Below are positions 9,081 through 19,645 of a stretch of DNA of 64,000 bases, one piece after another (position 1 is the stretch's first letter; every line of letters begins with the position of its first letter). The position numbers and the translations under genes are program-made. The stretch covers positions 39,422,027 through 39,486,026 of the forward strand of contig NC_079491.1 of NCBI RefSeq assembly GCF_020520425.1, in the 5' to 3' direction. Source of the stretch: Spinacia oleracea (Eukaryota > Streptophyta > Magnoliopsida > Caryophyllales > Amaranthaceae). Under the pieces are notes generated by a model. It was not told the origin of the DNA. It was given only the letters and a program-made list of their open reading frames with translations, and ran no database searches.

Positions 9081-11330
9081 ATGGCAAAAACTAGGCCGAC
9101 CGTGGTTAAGGATAAGGAAGATGTTGGGGTTAGTCGGGCCAAGTCACTCAACCCGATCTACTCTACTGTTGAGGATCCAGCGGCTTTTATAACTCTCGCC
9201 GGTCTGCCGCCGTCGGCTGAAGTGAGGATTCCTGGTCAAGAGGATGAGGCCAAGGATTGCCCGGAGGGTTATGTGGTCATGTATGAGTACCCTTTTATTC
9301 TGGGGTTTTTGTTTCCTTTTACACCCTTGGCTAGATCTTTTGTTGAGGTGTTCAATTTAAGCCCTGGCCAATTGATGCCCCAGATCTGGCGTATTTTTAC
9401 TGTAGTGCATAGGGTTACTTCGGGTTGGCGAACACCGTTTGACTTGGCTGATCTGATGCATGTTTATGATTTATCCTTGAAGGAGTGTTGTCGGTATACT
9501 TTGGTGACGAAGAAAAAGAAGAAGAATTTGTGTGTCGGGTTAGCTGTAAATGATAGGGGTTGGCAAAGTCGTTTTGTTTATGTGAATAAGGCGTCTCTGG
9601 GAGAAGTAGGAAACTTCTTAGTGGAAGGGTGGACGACGGAAGGTACTTTATGTTTCTGTACTTTTGATTTATGATGTTTTACTGAACGTTGTCTTACTTG
9701 GCTTTGTCTTGCAGTTGTTGATACGTCGTTAGCTGGTTTGAACTCTGACTCTCACGATAAGTGTTTGAGGTTTCTGGGTTGTTCTGTCGTGGAGAGATCG
9801 TTCAGCCGTGACGGAGGTCGTTTGGGAAGTCAAGAGGGGAGTCAAGTTGGTGACGTTGACGAGGAGGAGGCTGAAGACGAGACGATTTGCTTAGTTCGTC
9901 GTCGACGGAGGTTGGACTTACTCGAGGAAGTCGTTGCGAATTCGTCGTCTGCATCAGAGGAAGAGTTTGAGATGGCTAACACATCAGGTATTTTTGGTTT
10001 GGTTTCTTATATGCTTGATTTATCTGCGGGGTGTGTTTTTGATGGTTTCTCGCTTTGTTTGTTGAAGAGAATACGCTGTCGTCTAAGCCAGTGTCGAGGA
10101 TGTCACAGAGCGAGATGATGGAACGAGCTAGGAAGCGGTTGAGGTCGAACAGTAACGCTGGTGGGCAGGGTGGTCAGGCGATGCCTCTCGTGCCTCGTTA
10201 TTCTAAGATAGGTGCGTCGCCTGAGACGCCCGTTGTTATAGGGGGTGAAGGTTTTCATCCTCTATCATCGTCGTCGCCGCCGAGGCCGTTTCAGGTGTCG
10301 TCGACTGCTGTTGCTGCGACTAGGCCCCCTGCTGCGTCGGCCAAGAAGCGTCCTGCTGACAAAAGCTCCGTCGAGGATACTGTTGTCACTCTGCCCCCGA
10401 ACTTCTTGGGCGACGGTGAAGATGCCGTTGTTTGGCCGCATGCAGACCGATTGATATTGCCCTCGACGTATCAGCGTTATCATGAGGTCGTACCTCTTTC
10501 TGTCGCGTCGGACGCTGCTGAACTAAGCCTGCGGGTAAGTGTATTTATGTTATTTTATTCAGTTCATAGTATTTGTAAGCGCGTCGTGTGTCGCTTTCGT
10601 GACATGTTTTTCTTTACAGGCGTCACAGGCTGCTTTGGCCGTGCGTAGGCAGTGCTCCTTGTTGTGCGACGAGCTTATCTCCTCGAAGAACCAAGTGGCT
10701 ATGGAGAAGAAGGCGGCGACTTCTTGGGAAGGTAAGTGGATGGCTTCTGAGAAGAAGTTGGTCGATCTTGCTGCGGCGGTTAAGTCGAAAGACGAACAAT
10801 TAAAGGGCAAGGACGACCAGATTGCTGACGCGTCGAAGGAGTTGGAAAGGGTAAAGGGGGAGTTGGCGTCGACCGTGGAAGAAATGCAAGGGTTAAGGAT
10901 TTTATACGACGCTTTGCAGGAGGAGTTTAAGGATTGCGAGGCTTTGGCTGTGTGGAGGACGAGGGCGCAGATGATGTTCTCGTGTTTGAAGGGGGAGGTT
11001 AGCCTCTGGCCATGCCAAAAAGAGGTGGATGACTACCTTGCTAATGGTGGTACCCTTGAAGAGTTGTCGGTGCCGGTGGTGGACGCGGATGAGTTGGCGA
11101 TGGAAGCCGACACTGCTGGTACTAACGGAGCTGATGCCGATGTCGCCCCTCTGGTCGAAGACGTTTCTTCCGTTGATCGAGAGGGTGAAGCGTCCATGGA
11201 GCAAGGCGAGGGAGATGTTCCCGTCGTCGCCCCTCCCGAGGTGGATTTGGCAGACGCGACGGTCAATGTTGACATGCCCCCGATATCGGATCAAGTTGTC
11301 TCGACCCCTCTTCCAGACGAACATATGTAA
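9081..11330 (+). CDS. spliced antisense extra gene of inner Tat element
   Basis: Four exons can be joined by GT-AG introns with matching phases: 9081-9642, 9715-9987, 10068-10534 and 10620-11330, giving 670 residues. Exon 1 (about residues 40-150: GLPPSAEVRIPGQE, LFPFTPLARSFVEVFNLSPG, QIWRIF) resembles the plant putative gypsy-type transposon domain (Pfam PF04195). Exon 2 is acidic (DEEEAEDE) with an RRRRR stretch. Exon 3 is low-complexity Ser/Pro-rich. Exon 4 (about 435-560) is a long coiled coil, followed by an acidic tail. The gene runs opposite to gag-pol, starting near the 3' LTR and ending towards pol. The broken homologue in the outer element (16179-18410, minus) has the same exon order, so the gene was kept before the two elements separated. 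Function is unknown; extra antisense genes are described for Tat/Retand-type elements. Splice sites are read by eye and not proven by RNA. Confidence 0.75.
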
Positions 11331-11888
11331 TGGCTAGTTGATGTTTTATGTAATAGTTAGTGGTATGGATATTTTACTTTTCGTTGTTGCATTTTGGATG
11401 TTTTTACTCGTCGTCGATGGCGGCGGCGAGGTGTTTGGATATTTTGTGTGTTTGTGTTTTCGCTTGATGATGTGAAAGTCGTGGCCTTTGGGGTCGCGCG
11501 TTGTGTGGTGTTTGTGATAAATTTGTTTTTCTTTTCCTTAGTCGTTTGTTTCTTATGGTTACCCCGTCGTGCAGTAGATGCTTTGCAACCAAGTGGAACT
11601 GTCAAGTAATAAGTATCGGATCGACTGATGTGTAAAATCATACCTGCGCTGTTTTTTCGCTGTTTCTCGCGCTCTCGTCCTGCGTCGTACGTCGTTGTTT
11701 CTGGCTATCATTCGTCGTGTGTCTTGTACTCTGCAAAAGAAAACATGGGTCGCTAGGAGGATTGGCCGTTGGGGATGCCAACGGCCCTCCGATGCTTAAG
11801 TCAGTAATGGTTTTTAAACGGAAATAAAACGATAAAGAAAAATAAAGACGACGATACGATGTCTGATAGAATTGGTTACGACGAGATT
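11331..11888. other. spacer between antisense gene and pol of inner Tat
   Basis: No supported gene. T- and G-rich on the plus strand, with a GGCGGCGGCG run near 11419. It holds the conserved hairpin at 11764-11786. Confidence 0.55.
11764..11786. other. conserved pol/antisense-gene hairpin (inner copy)
   Basis: GGCCGTTGG-GGATG-CCAACGGCC is a perfect 9-pair stem with a 5-base loop. It stands at the same place as 7761-7783 relative to pol. The flanking CTAGGAGGATT and CCTCCGATGC are also kept between the two elements. Confidence 0.65.
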
Positions 11889-14480
11889 TCAAAAATGGTA
11901 AAGTTTAAGATGTGTTGCGTTCCAGCTTCGGGGGACCGATTTGCCATCTTTGGTAATGAGTCTATATGCCCCCTTTCCGGCGATTTTGTCGATCAAGTAC
12001 GGTCCCTCCCAAGCTGGTGCCAATTTACCTGCGTTTAATTCTTTCGTGTTTTGGAATACTTTGCGCAGTACCCAATCTCCTTCTTTAAACATCTTCACTT
12101 TGACATTTTTGTTGAAGCATTTTGCCACGATCTGTTGTTGTGACGCCATTCTTATCAACGCTGCTTCCCTGAGATCTTCTGTGTTGTCGAGGTTTTCGCT
12201 GAGTTCTACGTCGTTTTGCTCCGGCGTCATGAGTCCATATCGTGCACTGGGCAACGTCACTTCAGGGGGAAGTACTGCTTCGCACCCGTAAACGAGTGAG
12301 AAGGGAGTCTGTCCTGTTGTCGTCCTAGGCGTCGTCCTGTTGGCCCATAGGATGGATGGTAGTTCTTCTGCCCATCGCCCCTTCTTGTCGTCCAACCGCT
12401 TCTTCAGCGACGCGATGATCGTTTTGTTGCTGGATTCCGCCTGTCAGTTTGCTTGGGGGTATCTGGGCGTCGATGTTTTTAGCTCGATGTTCCATGTTTT
12501 GCAGAAAGCTCTTGTTTTGTCGCTGATGAATTGTGATCCGTTGTCGCAGATGATTTCTGACGGTATTTCGAACCTGCATATTATGTTAGTCCATATGAAC
12601 GAGCATACCTCTTTGTCCCTTACTTGTTGGAATGCACCTGCTTCTATCCACTTGGAAAAATAATCTGTTAGGGCTAACATGAAGACCTTTTGTCCTGGGG
12701 CGACGGGCAATTTGCCGACGATGTCCATCCCCCATTTCATGAAAGGCCACGGAGTTAGAGTTGGGTGCAAAAATTCGGATGGTTTATGTGTCATACCTGC
12801 GTGTCGTTGGCACTTGTCGCACTTGGATACGTACCTCATGGCGTCCTTAAGCATTGCTGGCCAATAGTATCCATTTCTTTTGATTCTGGTTGATAAGCTT
12901 CGTCCTCCTTCGTGTCCTCCGCATTCTCCTTCGTGGTATTGTTTCAATAGTATTTCCCATTCGATTTCTTCGGCACATCGCATCAACATTCCGTTCGCTG
13001 ATCGCTTAAATAGTACGTCCTGCAAAATAACATATCGTGAAGCTTTGAAAAGTATCTTTCTGGCGTCTAGTTTGTCGTCGGGTAGAGTTTCGTGCTTTAG
13101 GTAGTCGAAGATGGGTTTGGTCCAGCTGTCTGTGTTTGAGGTTGATAGGACGAGGCTGGCGTCTTGTGGTATGTCTTTTTCGACGGCGGGCGACAGTAGG
13201 TGTACTAGAGGTATGGTCGAGAATGGTGATTTTCTGAGTGTGGATCCTAGGTTGGCAAGGGCGTCGGCTTGCGTGTTTAGGTCTCTTGGGACTTGTTTGA
13301 TGGAAAAGGGTTTGAATTTGGAAGTTAACTCTTTTGCTTTCTCGAGGTACAAGGTCATTTTTAAGTCTTTAGCTTCGTAGTCGCCGTTAATCTGGTTGAC
13401 GATTAGTTGTGAGTCGCTGAAGATGTTGAGTCCGCTTGCCCCTAATTCCATAGCTAATGTCATTCCGGCGATTAGTGCCTCGTATTCTGCTTCGTTGTTA
13501 GTTGCCTTGAAGTCGCAGCAGATTTCCTGTGCTATCATGTCCCCTTGTGGTGACTTCAGTACGACGCCTAAACCTGCACCACGAAAGTTCGATGAGCCGT
13601 CGACGAAGAGTGTCCATATTTCTTCTATGTTGTTGATGAGTTTGACTTCGTCGTCTGCTATTTTCTCTAAGTCGGGGCTGAAGTCTGCCACAAAATCTGC
13701 TAGAGCCTGCGACTTTACAGCCGTCCTTGGTTGATACTTGATGTCGAACCTTCCTAGTGCCATTGTCCACTTCTCCATTCGACCTGTCAAATCTGGCCTA
13801 CGCATCACAGACTTGATTGGATAGTTAGTCATCACCACTATTTGGTGAGTTTCAAAATAATGCCTTAGTTTTTTGGCTGCGGTAACGAGTGCTAAAACGA
13901 GTTTTTCGAGGGAGGAATACCTGGTCTCTGCTTCCAGTAGTGACTTACTGATGTAATAGATGGGTAGTTGTTGTGCTTCGTCTTCTCGAGCTAGGACCGC
14001 GCTGACGGCCGTCGAGCTAACGGCTAAATAGAGTTGTAAGACTTCTCCTTCTTTTGGCTTGGATAGGAGGGGTGGCGACATCATGTATTTTTTGAGGTTT
14101 TGCAAGGCTGCTTCGTGGTCGTCGGACCAGTTAAACCCCTTGTTTTTGCGCAAGACGTCGTAAAATAATCGACACTTGTCCGAGGACTGTGATATAAAAC
14201 GGTTTAGTGCCGCCACTCTTCCTGTCAAGCGCTGTACCTCTTTTATGTTCCTGGGGGATTGAATGTTGATGATCGCTCGTACTTGGTCGGGGCTGGCCTC
14301 GATTCCTCGTTGGGTGACGATGTAACCTAAGAATTTTCCTGCGGACACTCCGAAAGAACATTTAGTCGGGTTAAGTTTCATACCGTACTTTTTTAGTATG
14401 TCGAAGGATTGTCGTAAGTGTTCCACGTGATCGTCAGCCTTCCTCGATTTCACCAGCATGTCGTCAATGTATACTTCCAT
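11889..14480 (-). pseudogene. 5'-truncated pol of inner Tat element (RT palm end, RNase H, integrase)
   Basis: One reading frame begins at the catalytic YIDD (MEVYIDDMLVKSRK) and runs through RT thumb and connection, RNase H (LFVDGSSN, EAEYEAL, SDSQLI) and integrase (H-H-C-C finger, D, D, E). Everything before YIDD, including protease and RT fingers, is missing. A single in-frame TGA in PQAN-stop-QAESSN, on the complement at about 12441-12443, replaces the Gly codon GGA three codons before the catalytic Glu. After it the same frame continues to the end (WEGPYLIDKIAGKGAYRL). Apart from these two lesions the frame is clean, in line with the young age of the insertion. Confidence 0.88.
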
Positions 14481-15328
14481 TGTGTCTCCGAGTTGGGGAT
14501 GAGGCCTCTCTTGAATGCCTCAATAGCGGTCCTGACATCACAATTTTTTATACCAATTTTTTCACAATTAAAACGGTTAAAATAATCGCGTACCGACTCG
14601 GTTGGCCCTTGAACCAACCGATAGAGATCACTGGTTTGCTTTTCTAACTGGCGACTGCTGGCAAATTGTTGGTAGAAGGCGTTGATGAGATCGGACAAAC
14701 AGGAGATGGATCTGGGGGGGACGTTCGTGAGCCATTCCAAAGCTGCTCCATCAAGGGTGCCGCCGAAAGATTTGCACATAACAGGTTCCACTAGGTCGTG
14801 CGGAATCCCGATCTGCCACATGCGCTGTTTGTAGAAGTTGACGTGCCTATAGGGGTCGGACGTCCCGTCGTACAGGGTGGTCCAGATTGGGAGCCGGAGT
14901 GTATGCGGAACTGTCACTCTAGCGATCGCTTCGCAGAACGGCGACGCTGCATACCCGTCGGTCGGCTCGGTCTCCACCGGTGTAGGTGCCCCGGGGAACC
15001 TGGTCATTAACTTCATCAGGCGGGAATAGTGTTTCGTCATGCGTGCATCCATCTTGTTCAGGCGTTGGGTCACCGGATCGGGAGCTTCTTTGTCTTCTTC
15101 CTCACGGGTCTCCTCCTCATCGTCGGTCACATCTTCAAAGTCATCGGGCATCTCGAACGTTAGCTTTTTCGGCTTCCCACCTTTGTAGCGGGACTGGTGC
15201 TTGTTGCTCTTCACAGATTCGAGCTCTTTCTGGAGGGTTTTATTGGATGCCCTCTCTTGGGCTAGCTCGGCTTGGGCTTTCTCGTAAGCCGCTTTCATCT
15301 CTGCGATCGTCATCTCTCCAGTAGCCAT
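14450..15328 (-). pseudogene. truncated gag of inner Tat element
   Basis: Starts with MATGEMTIAEMKAAYEKA, close to the outer element's Gag. It has the coiled coil, an acidic stretch and the Retrotrans_gag core to RTAIEAFKRGLIPNSE. Then come 11 unrelated residues and a stop, because the RT segment is joined in another frame. The join is at CTCGGA (complement of 14487-14492). The knuckle and C-terminal third of Gag are missing. Confidence 0.88.
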
Positions 15329-15365
15329 GGTGAAAGGGGTGCTTTTGTGTAAAACCTAGTTAATG

Positions 15366-15383
15366 TCCCCACAGACGGTGCCA
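15366..15383 (-). other. primer-binding site, inner Tat element
   Basis: On the minus strand TGGCACCGTCTGTGGGGA lies three bases inside the 5' LTR. It has one change from the outer element's site (TGGCGCC to TGGCACC). Confidence 0.75.
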
Positions 15384-15386
15384 AAC

Positions 15387-16058
15387 TGTTTATGCCAAAA
15401 TTCGTATGGAGACGACTTTCGGCTAGGATCGACACTAACTAAGCAAAGAATTAATAACACAAATAAAGGAGACACGACACCGAGAAGTGTTGACGCGGAA
15501 AACCCAGGAATAAGGTAAAAAACCGCGGATAGCTATGAGGCTATCAATCCACTAAGTATTCTATATGATTGTTTATGCTCTTCTTTTCTGAGAATTGATA
15601 TTGAAAATCTAAAGTACAATGATGAACGCTAGAGACAATTGATAGCTTAAGAGTTTAAGTGCTTGAGTGAATGTGTCTTCATCACGCCGTTCTTTATGCT
15701 TTTATATGCCAAACGCTAACGGTTCTATTGGTTGGGAAGATCCCTGGAAGATAGGGATTCCTCCTTGGCCGTTGCTCACGTCTTCAACAAACTCCCTAAT
15801 CTTCGGTCAAAGCTTGGACCTCTTCCCATCTTATGACGGCGTGGCCCATGTTGGGCTTCTGGGCTTGGAACTTGACCTATCTCCTCTTGTCGCCAGAGCC
15901 TTGTCGCTGGTCTTACGTCGCCCAGGCTTTGTCGCCTGTCGCTTCACTCGACAGGCTCACTTGACACGACGCCACCTGCGACACGATGATACCTGGATGG
16001 CACGACAATATCAGACGTCAAAGCAGTTATGTCGTTAGTCCAATAAAGTGGGATAACA
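15387..16058 (-). repeat. 5' LTR, inner Tat element (672 bp)
   Basis: Nearly identical to 8104-8775. On the minus strand a CATATAAAAGC TATA motif (complement of about 15697-15707) can start transcription towards the gag remnant, opposite to the outer element's transcription. Confidence 0.95.
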
Positions 16059-16063
16059 CAAAC
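16059..16063. repeat. target-site duplication, right copy (inner Tat)
   Basis: CAAAC immediately after the LTR end GGATAACA, matching 8099-8103. Confidence 0.9.
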
Positions 16064-16178
16064 CAAACACACACAAACACAAATTATCCAAAGCACCCCG
16101 TCATCGCCATCGACGACGAGTAAAGAAATTCAAAAACAAAACACAAAAACCAACAGAAAATATCCAAACTACAGACTA

Positions 16179-18410
16179 TTACACTCCTTCTTCTTGGGTA
16201 GAGGCCAAAATCTCCTGCTCCGGCTCCTGCCCTGGGGGCACAATAACGTCAGCCACGACCGATAACTCCACAGAAGCTTCCCCTTCATGCTGCACGGCTA
16301 ACACCTCCCCCTCCTGCCCCAAAACAGGAGCATTCTCCACCGATAAGACAGCGCCCACCTCAATCGCCCCAGTGCAGCTGGCAGTGTCGGCCGTCTTCGC
16401 CAACTCTTCCGTATCCACCACAGGCACCGACAAGTCAGCCATGGTGCCACCATTAGCCAGAAAGTCATCCACCTCCTTCTGACATGGCCAAATACTGGTC
16501 TCCCCAATCATGCAAGAATACATCATTTGCGCCCTCGTCCTCCATATAGCCAAAGCCTCGACATCTTTCGCCTCCTCCTGCAGGGCGTCATACAAACTCC
16601 TCAACCCCTCTAACTCCTCCGTGGTCGAGGCCAATTCCCCTTTCACTTTCTCCAACTCCTTAGTCGCGTCGGCAATTTGCCCGTCCTTACCCCTCAGCTG
16701 CTCATTCTTCGCCTTAACCACCGCAGCAAGATCGACCGCCTTCTTCTCAGCAACCTTCCATTTAGCCTCCCACGACGCAGCCGCCTTCTTCATCGCCGCC
16801 ACCTGCTTTCCAGCATTAGACAGCTCGTCGCACAACAGCGAACACTGCCTGCGCACAGCCAAAGCAGCTTGAGACGCCTGCGCAAGAACCATGCCAAAAC
16901 AAATTAACATAACACACATTTTACACACGACGAACGAAAATAAAATAAAACTCACCTACAAGCTAAGTTCAGCGGCGTCCGACGCGACAGGAAGAGGATC
17001 CACCTCATGATATCGCTGGTACGTCGTGGGTAAAATCAAACGATCAGCGTAAGGCCAAATAACAATCGTCTCACCGTCGCCCAAGAAGCGTGGGGTAGGG
17101 AGATAATCGTATCCTCGACAGAACTTTTCTCGGCAGGAAACTTCTTGGCTGACGCAGTAGAAACCTTACCAACGTCCACAACAGTAGATGACGCCTTGAA
17201 CGGCTTTGGAGGCGACGACGAAGCAATTGGATGAAATCCTTCGACTCCTATGACGACAGGCGTCTCAGCTGACGAACCTATCGAAGAAAACCGAGGAACA
17301 ATCGTCATACTTTGTCCACCAGAAGTCGAAGACGACCTTAATCGCTTCCTCGCACGCTCTTGTATCTCGCTTTGAGACATCCTCGACACCGGCTTGGACG
17401 ACAAAGTGTGCTCTTCACCCAATACAAAACATAACAAAAACACCAAGTTCAAACACTACCCAAAACAAAAAGAAAAGGCCAAAACTAAACAAACACCAAA
17501 TACCTGAATTGTCAGCCATGTCGCCTACTTCTCCTTCGGTAGACGACGAGTTTGCCACTACTTCCTCGAGCAAATCCAACCTTTTTCGATGACGAGTCAG
17601 TTGACCCGATTCTTCTTCTACCTCCTCCTCCTCGTCGACGCCGCCTGACTGACTCGCCTCTTGAACCTCTAAACATCCACCGTCACGGGTGAACGATCTA
17701 TCCTCTATAGAGTAACCCAAAAACTTAACGTATTTGTCGTGCGAATCCGCGTTCAACTCAGCCAGCGATGACTTGACAACTGCAAAACAAAGCCAAGTAA
17801 GGCAACATTCAGTAAAACACCAAAAGCTAGAAAACAGAACCAACTGTACCTTCCGTCGTCCACCCCTCGACCAAAAATTTTCCTACTTCCCCCAACAACT
17901 CTTTGTCGACATAAACGAAACGACTCTGCCACCCTCTATCGTTTACCGCCAGACCAATACCAGATTCTTTTTTCCCTTCTTCGTAACCAAAGTGTAGCGG
18001 TGCTGTTCCTTCATCGTCAGGTCGTAAGTGTACATGAGATCCGCCAGATCAAACGGCACCGACCAACCGGAAGTAACCCCCTGCACCACGGCAAAAATCC
18101 GCCAGATCTAGGGCATTATCTGACCTGGACTTAAGTGGAAAACCTCCATGAACGACCTAGCTAAAGGCGTGAAAGGAAACTTAAAGCCAATTCCAAACGG
18201 ATATTCGTACATGACGGCATAACCCGCGGGACAGTGAAGCGCTTCCTCTTCTTGGCCAGGGATTTTCACCTCCGCTGACGGCGGTAAGCCAGCGAGCTTA
18301 ATAAAAGTCGCCGGATTGTCCACGGTAGAGTAAAATGGGTTGAGAGACTTAACCCGGCCAGATCCGGTCCCCTCTTTCTCCTTAGCCGCAATCGTTTTAG
18401 ATCTAACCAT
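16179..18410 (-). pseudogene. broken antisense extra gene of outer Tat element
   Basis: Homologue of the four-exon gene at 9081-11330, on the minus strand. Exon 1 (from 18410) reads MVRSKTIAAKEKEG...FPFTPLARSFMEVFHLSPGQIMP and then hits TAG at 18108, where the inner copy has CAG. Exon 1 has further stops downstream. Exon 2 lies around 17775-17512 (ELNADSHDKYVKFLG), exon 3 around 17420-16965 with a frameshift near 17090-17100, and exon 4 at about 16881-16179 (ASQAALAVRRQCSLLCDEL, long coiled coil, acidic tail ending EEGV). Exon 4 is still fully open. The conserved exon-intron layout in two diverged elements argues that the gene was real before it decayed here. Confidence 0.72.
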
Positions 18411-18710
18411 CTTTCCTATGAAATTCTACAGGAAAATCAAAAGAAATGAGCGGATTTTACCTGAATTCGGACGAACTCAGTGCGGAAATCAACTCCTCGT
18501 TCTTCCTTTTCTCCTTTTTTCTCTCTCTTGTTTTTAGATCTGGAAATTTTTTCAAAAATTTGCTGTGTGACGAACTTATTGCATGTCGCAGATTAGTATT
18601 TACTTCTTTAGAATTTTGAACGGTTTATTCCCACGATCTAGGCAGTTGCGAGCGGTTTGTTTTTTGAAATCAAATTGTTTCTTTTGCTCGGCGTGACTCC
18701 ACAAATTCAC

Positions 18711-18724
18711 AATTGGGGGCAAAC
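18711..18724 (+). other. polypurine tract, outer Tat element
   Basis: AATTGGGGGCAAAC directly before the 3' LTR start TGTTATCCC; same word as in the inner element. Confidence 0.8.
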
Positions 18725-19413
18725 TGTTATCCCGCTTTTTGGACTAACGACATAACTGCTCTGACGTTTGATCATGTCGTGTCGACCAGGTTTTGTCATG
18801 TCACAGGTAAATGTCGTGCCAGGAAGACGTGTCGGACGTGACACCAAGCGACGAAGCACAAGCGACAGTGGACTGGCGACAAAGGACCAGCGACGTTCGA
18901 CGATGGAATAAACAGAGATAGGTCAAGAGCCAGGCCCAAAGCCCAAGTTATATTGCACCGTCACAATGGAAGAATAAGTCAGAAGAACCATTCAAAGATC
19001 ACGGAAGTGGTTGAAGCTGGGAGAAGATCATGGACAACGGCTAATGAGAAATCCCTATCTTCTAGGGATTCTCCCAACAAAGTTGGATGACTCGCGTATA
19101 AAAGAGAAAGAACGACGACAAACAAGGGACAAGTTAACAAAATCTCTCAATACTCAAGCATTATTTACATTCGTACTTGAAAGGAATTCCTTGTATTAGT
19201 TATTTTGATTAAGCATAAACGTTCATAAAAATTACAGAAGATACTTAGTGGATTGCTAGCCTCGTAGCTATCCGCGGTTTGTTACCTTATTCCTGGGTTT
19301 TCCGCGTCAACACTTCTTTGTGTCGTGTCTCTTTTACTTGCTTTATTCGTTCATTGCTTAGTTAGTGTCGACCCTAACCGAAAGTCGCCCCTAGACGAAA
19401 TTTGGCATAAACA
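18725..19413 (+). repeat. 3' LTR, outer Tat element (689 bp)
   Basis: Matches 1582-2279 with about 13 substitutions and two short indels. Ends GGCATAAACA followed by the GACAC duplication. Confidence 0.95.
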
Positions 19414-19418
19414 GACAC
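19414..19418. repeat. target-site duplication, right copy (outer Tat)
   Basis: GACAC after the LTR end, matching 1577-1581. Its last two bases also form the foot of the hairpin that starts at 19417. Confidence 0.9.
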
Positions 19419-19514
19419 CTTGGCGCTCTTCAGGTATCTTAAAATGTTATAATAGAATCAGTGTTGTCTCTAATTCTATTATAACATTTTAAGATATTTG
19501 AAGAGCGCCAAGGT
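19417..19514. repeat. long near-perfect hairpin (42-bp arms)
   Basis: The arm at 19417-19458 (starting ACCTTGGCGCTCTTCAGG) and the arm at 19473-19514 (ending GAAGAGCGCCAAGGT) are complementary over 42 positions. The only two differences would be G-U pairs in plus-strand RNA. The loop is 14 bases. It stands just upstream of the CSLA remnant and exactly at the outer Tat insertion point. It could be a tiny palindromic MITE, a small-RNA-type foldback or a local inverted duplication; no target duplication was found. Confidence 0.8.
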
Positions 19515-19645
19515 TTGCATCTCTCTTGTGAAGCATGTTTTGGAAGCATGTTTTGGAAGCATGAACTCTTAGTTAGAACTACTGCGTAAAAAAAGACAAA
19601 GATGTTTTGATGTTTGATGTATGATGTTAGATGTTTGATGTATAG

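Larger units (their letters stand above)
8104..16058 (-). mobile_element. inner Tat-type LTR retrotransposon, deletion derivative
   Basis: 7955 bp on the minus strand with 672-bp LTRs at 15387-16058 (5') and 8104-8775 (3'), flanked by CAAAC. It lies within the outer Tat element in the opposite orientation. By eye the two LTRs differ only at 8463 (A) against 15746 (G), so the insertion is very young. gag is joined out of frame to the RT palm at a CTCGGA microhomology (14487-14492), removing the gag end, protease and RT fingers, about 1.9 kb judged against the outer copy. Integrase has one nonsense codon. The antisense extra gene (plus strand here, 9081-11330) looks complete. It could only have moved, or could still move, with proteins supplied by a relative. 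Confidence 0.92.
1582..19413 (+). mobile_element. outer Ty3/gypsy Tat-type LTR retrotransposon
   Basis: Complete frame of LTR (1582-2279), primer site, gag, pol, antisense extra gene, polypurine tract and LTR (18725-19413), flanked by GACAC on both sides. It is about 9.9 kb once the inner element (8104-16058) is removed. By eye the two LTRs differ at about 13 bases plus a 4-base and a 5-base indel, roughly 1.9%. gag is open, while pol carries at least two nonsense codons and four frameshifts, and the antisense gene is also broken, so the copy is no longer autonomous. The Tat assignment rests on the TGGCGCCGT primer site, the gag/pol sequence type and the extra antisense gene between pol and the 3' LTR, known from Tat/Retand-type elements. 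The exact lineage is not resolved. Confidence 0.9.

Noticed and set aside
10539-10619. Reading frame upstream of exon 4 of the antisense gene (MYLCYFIQFIVFVSASC)
   Set aside because: It starts inside the predicted intron between GTAAGT and TTTACAG; the spliced model explains it better.
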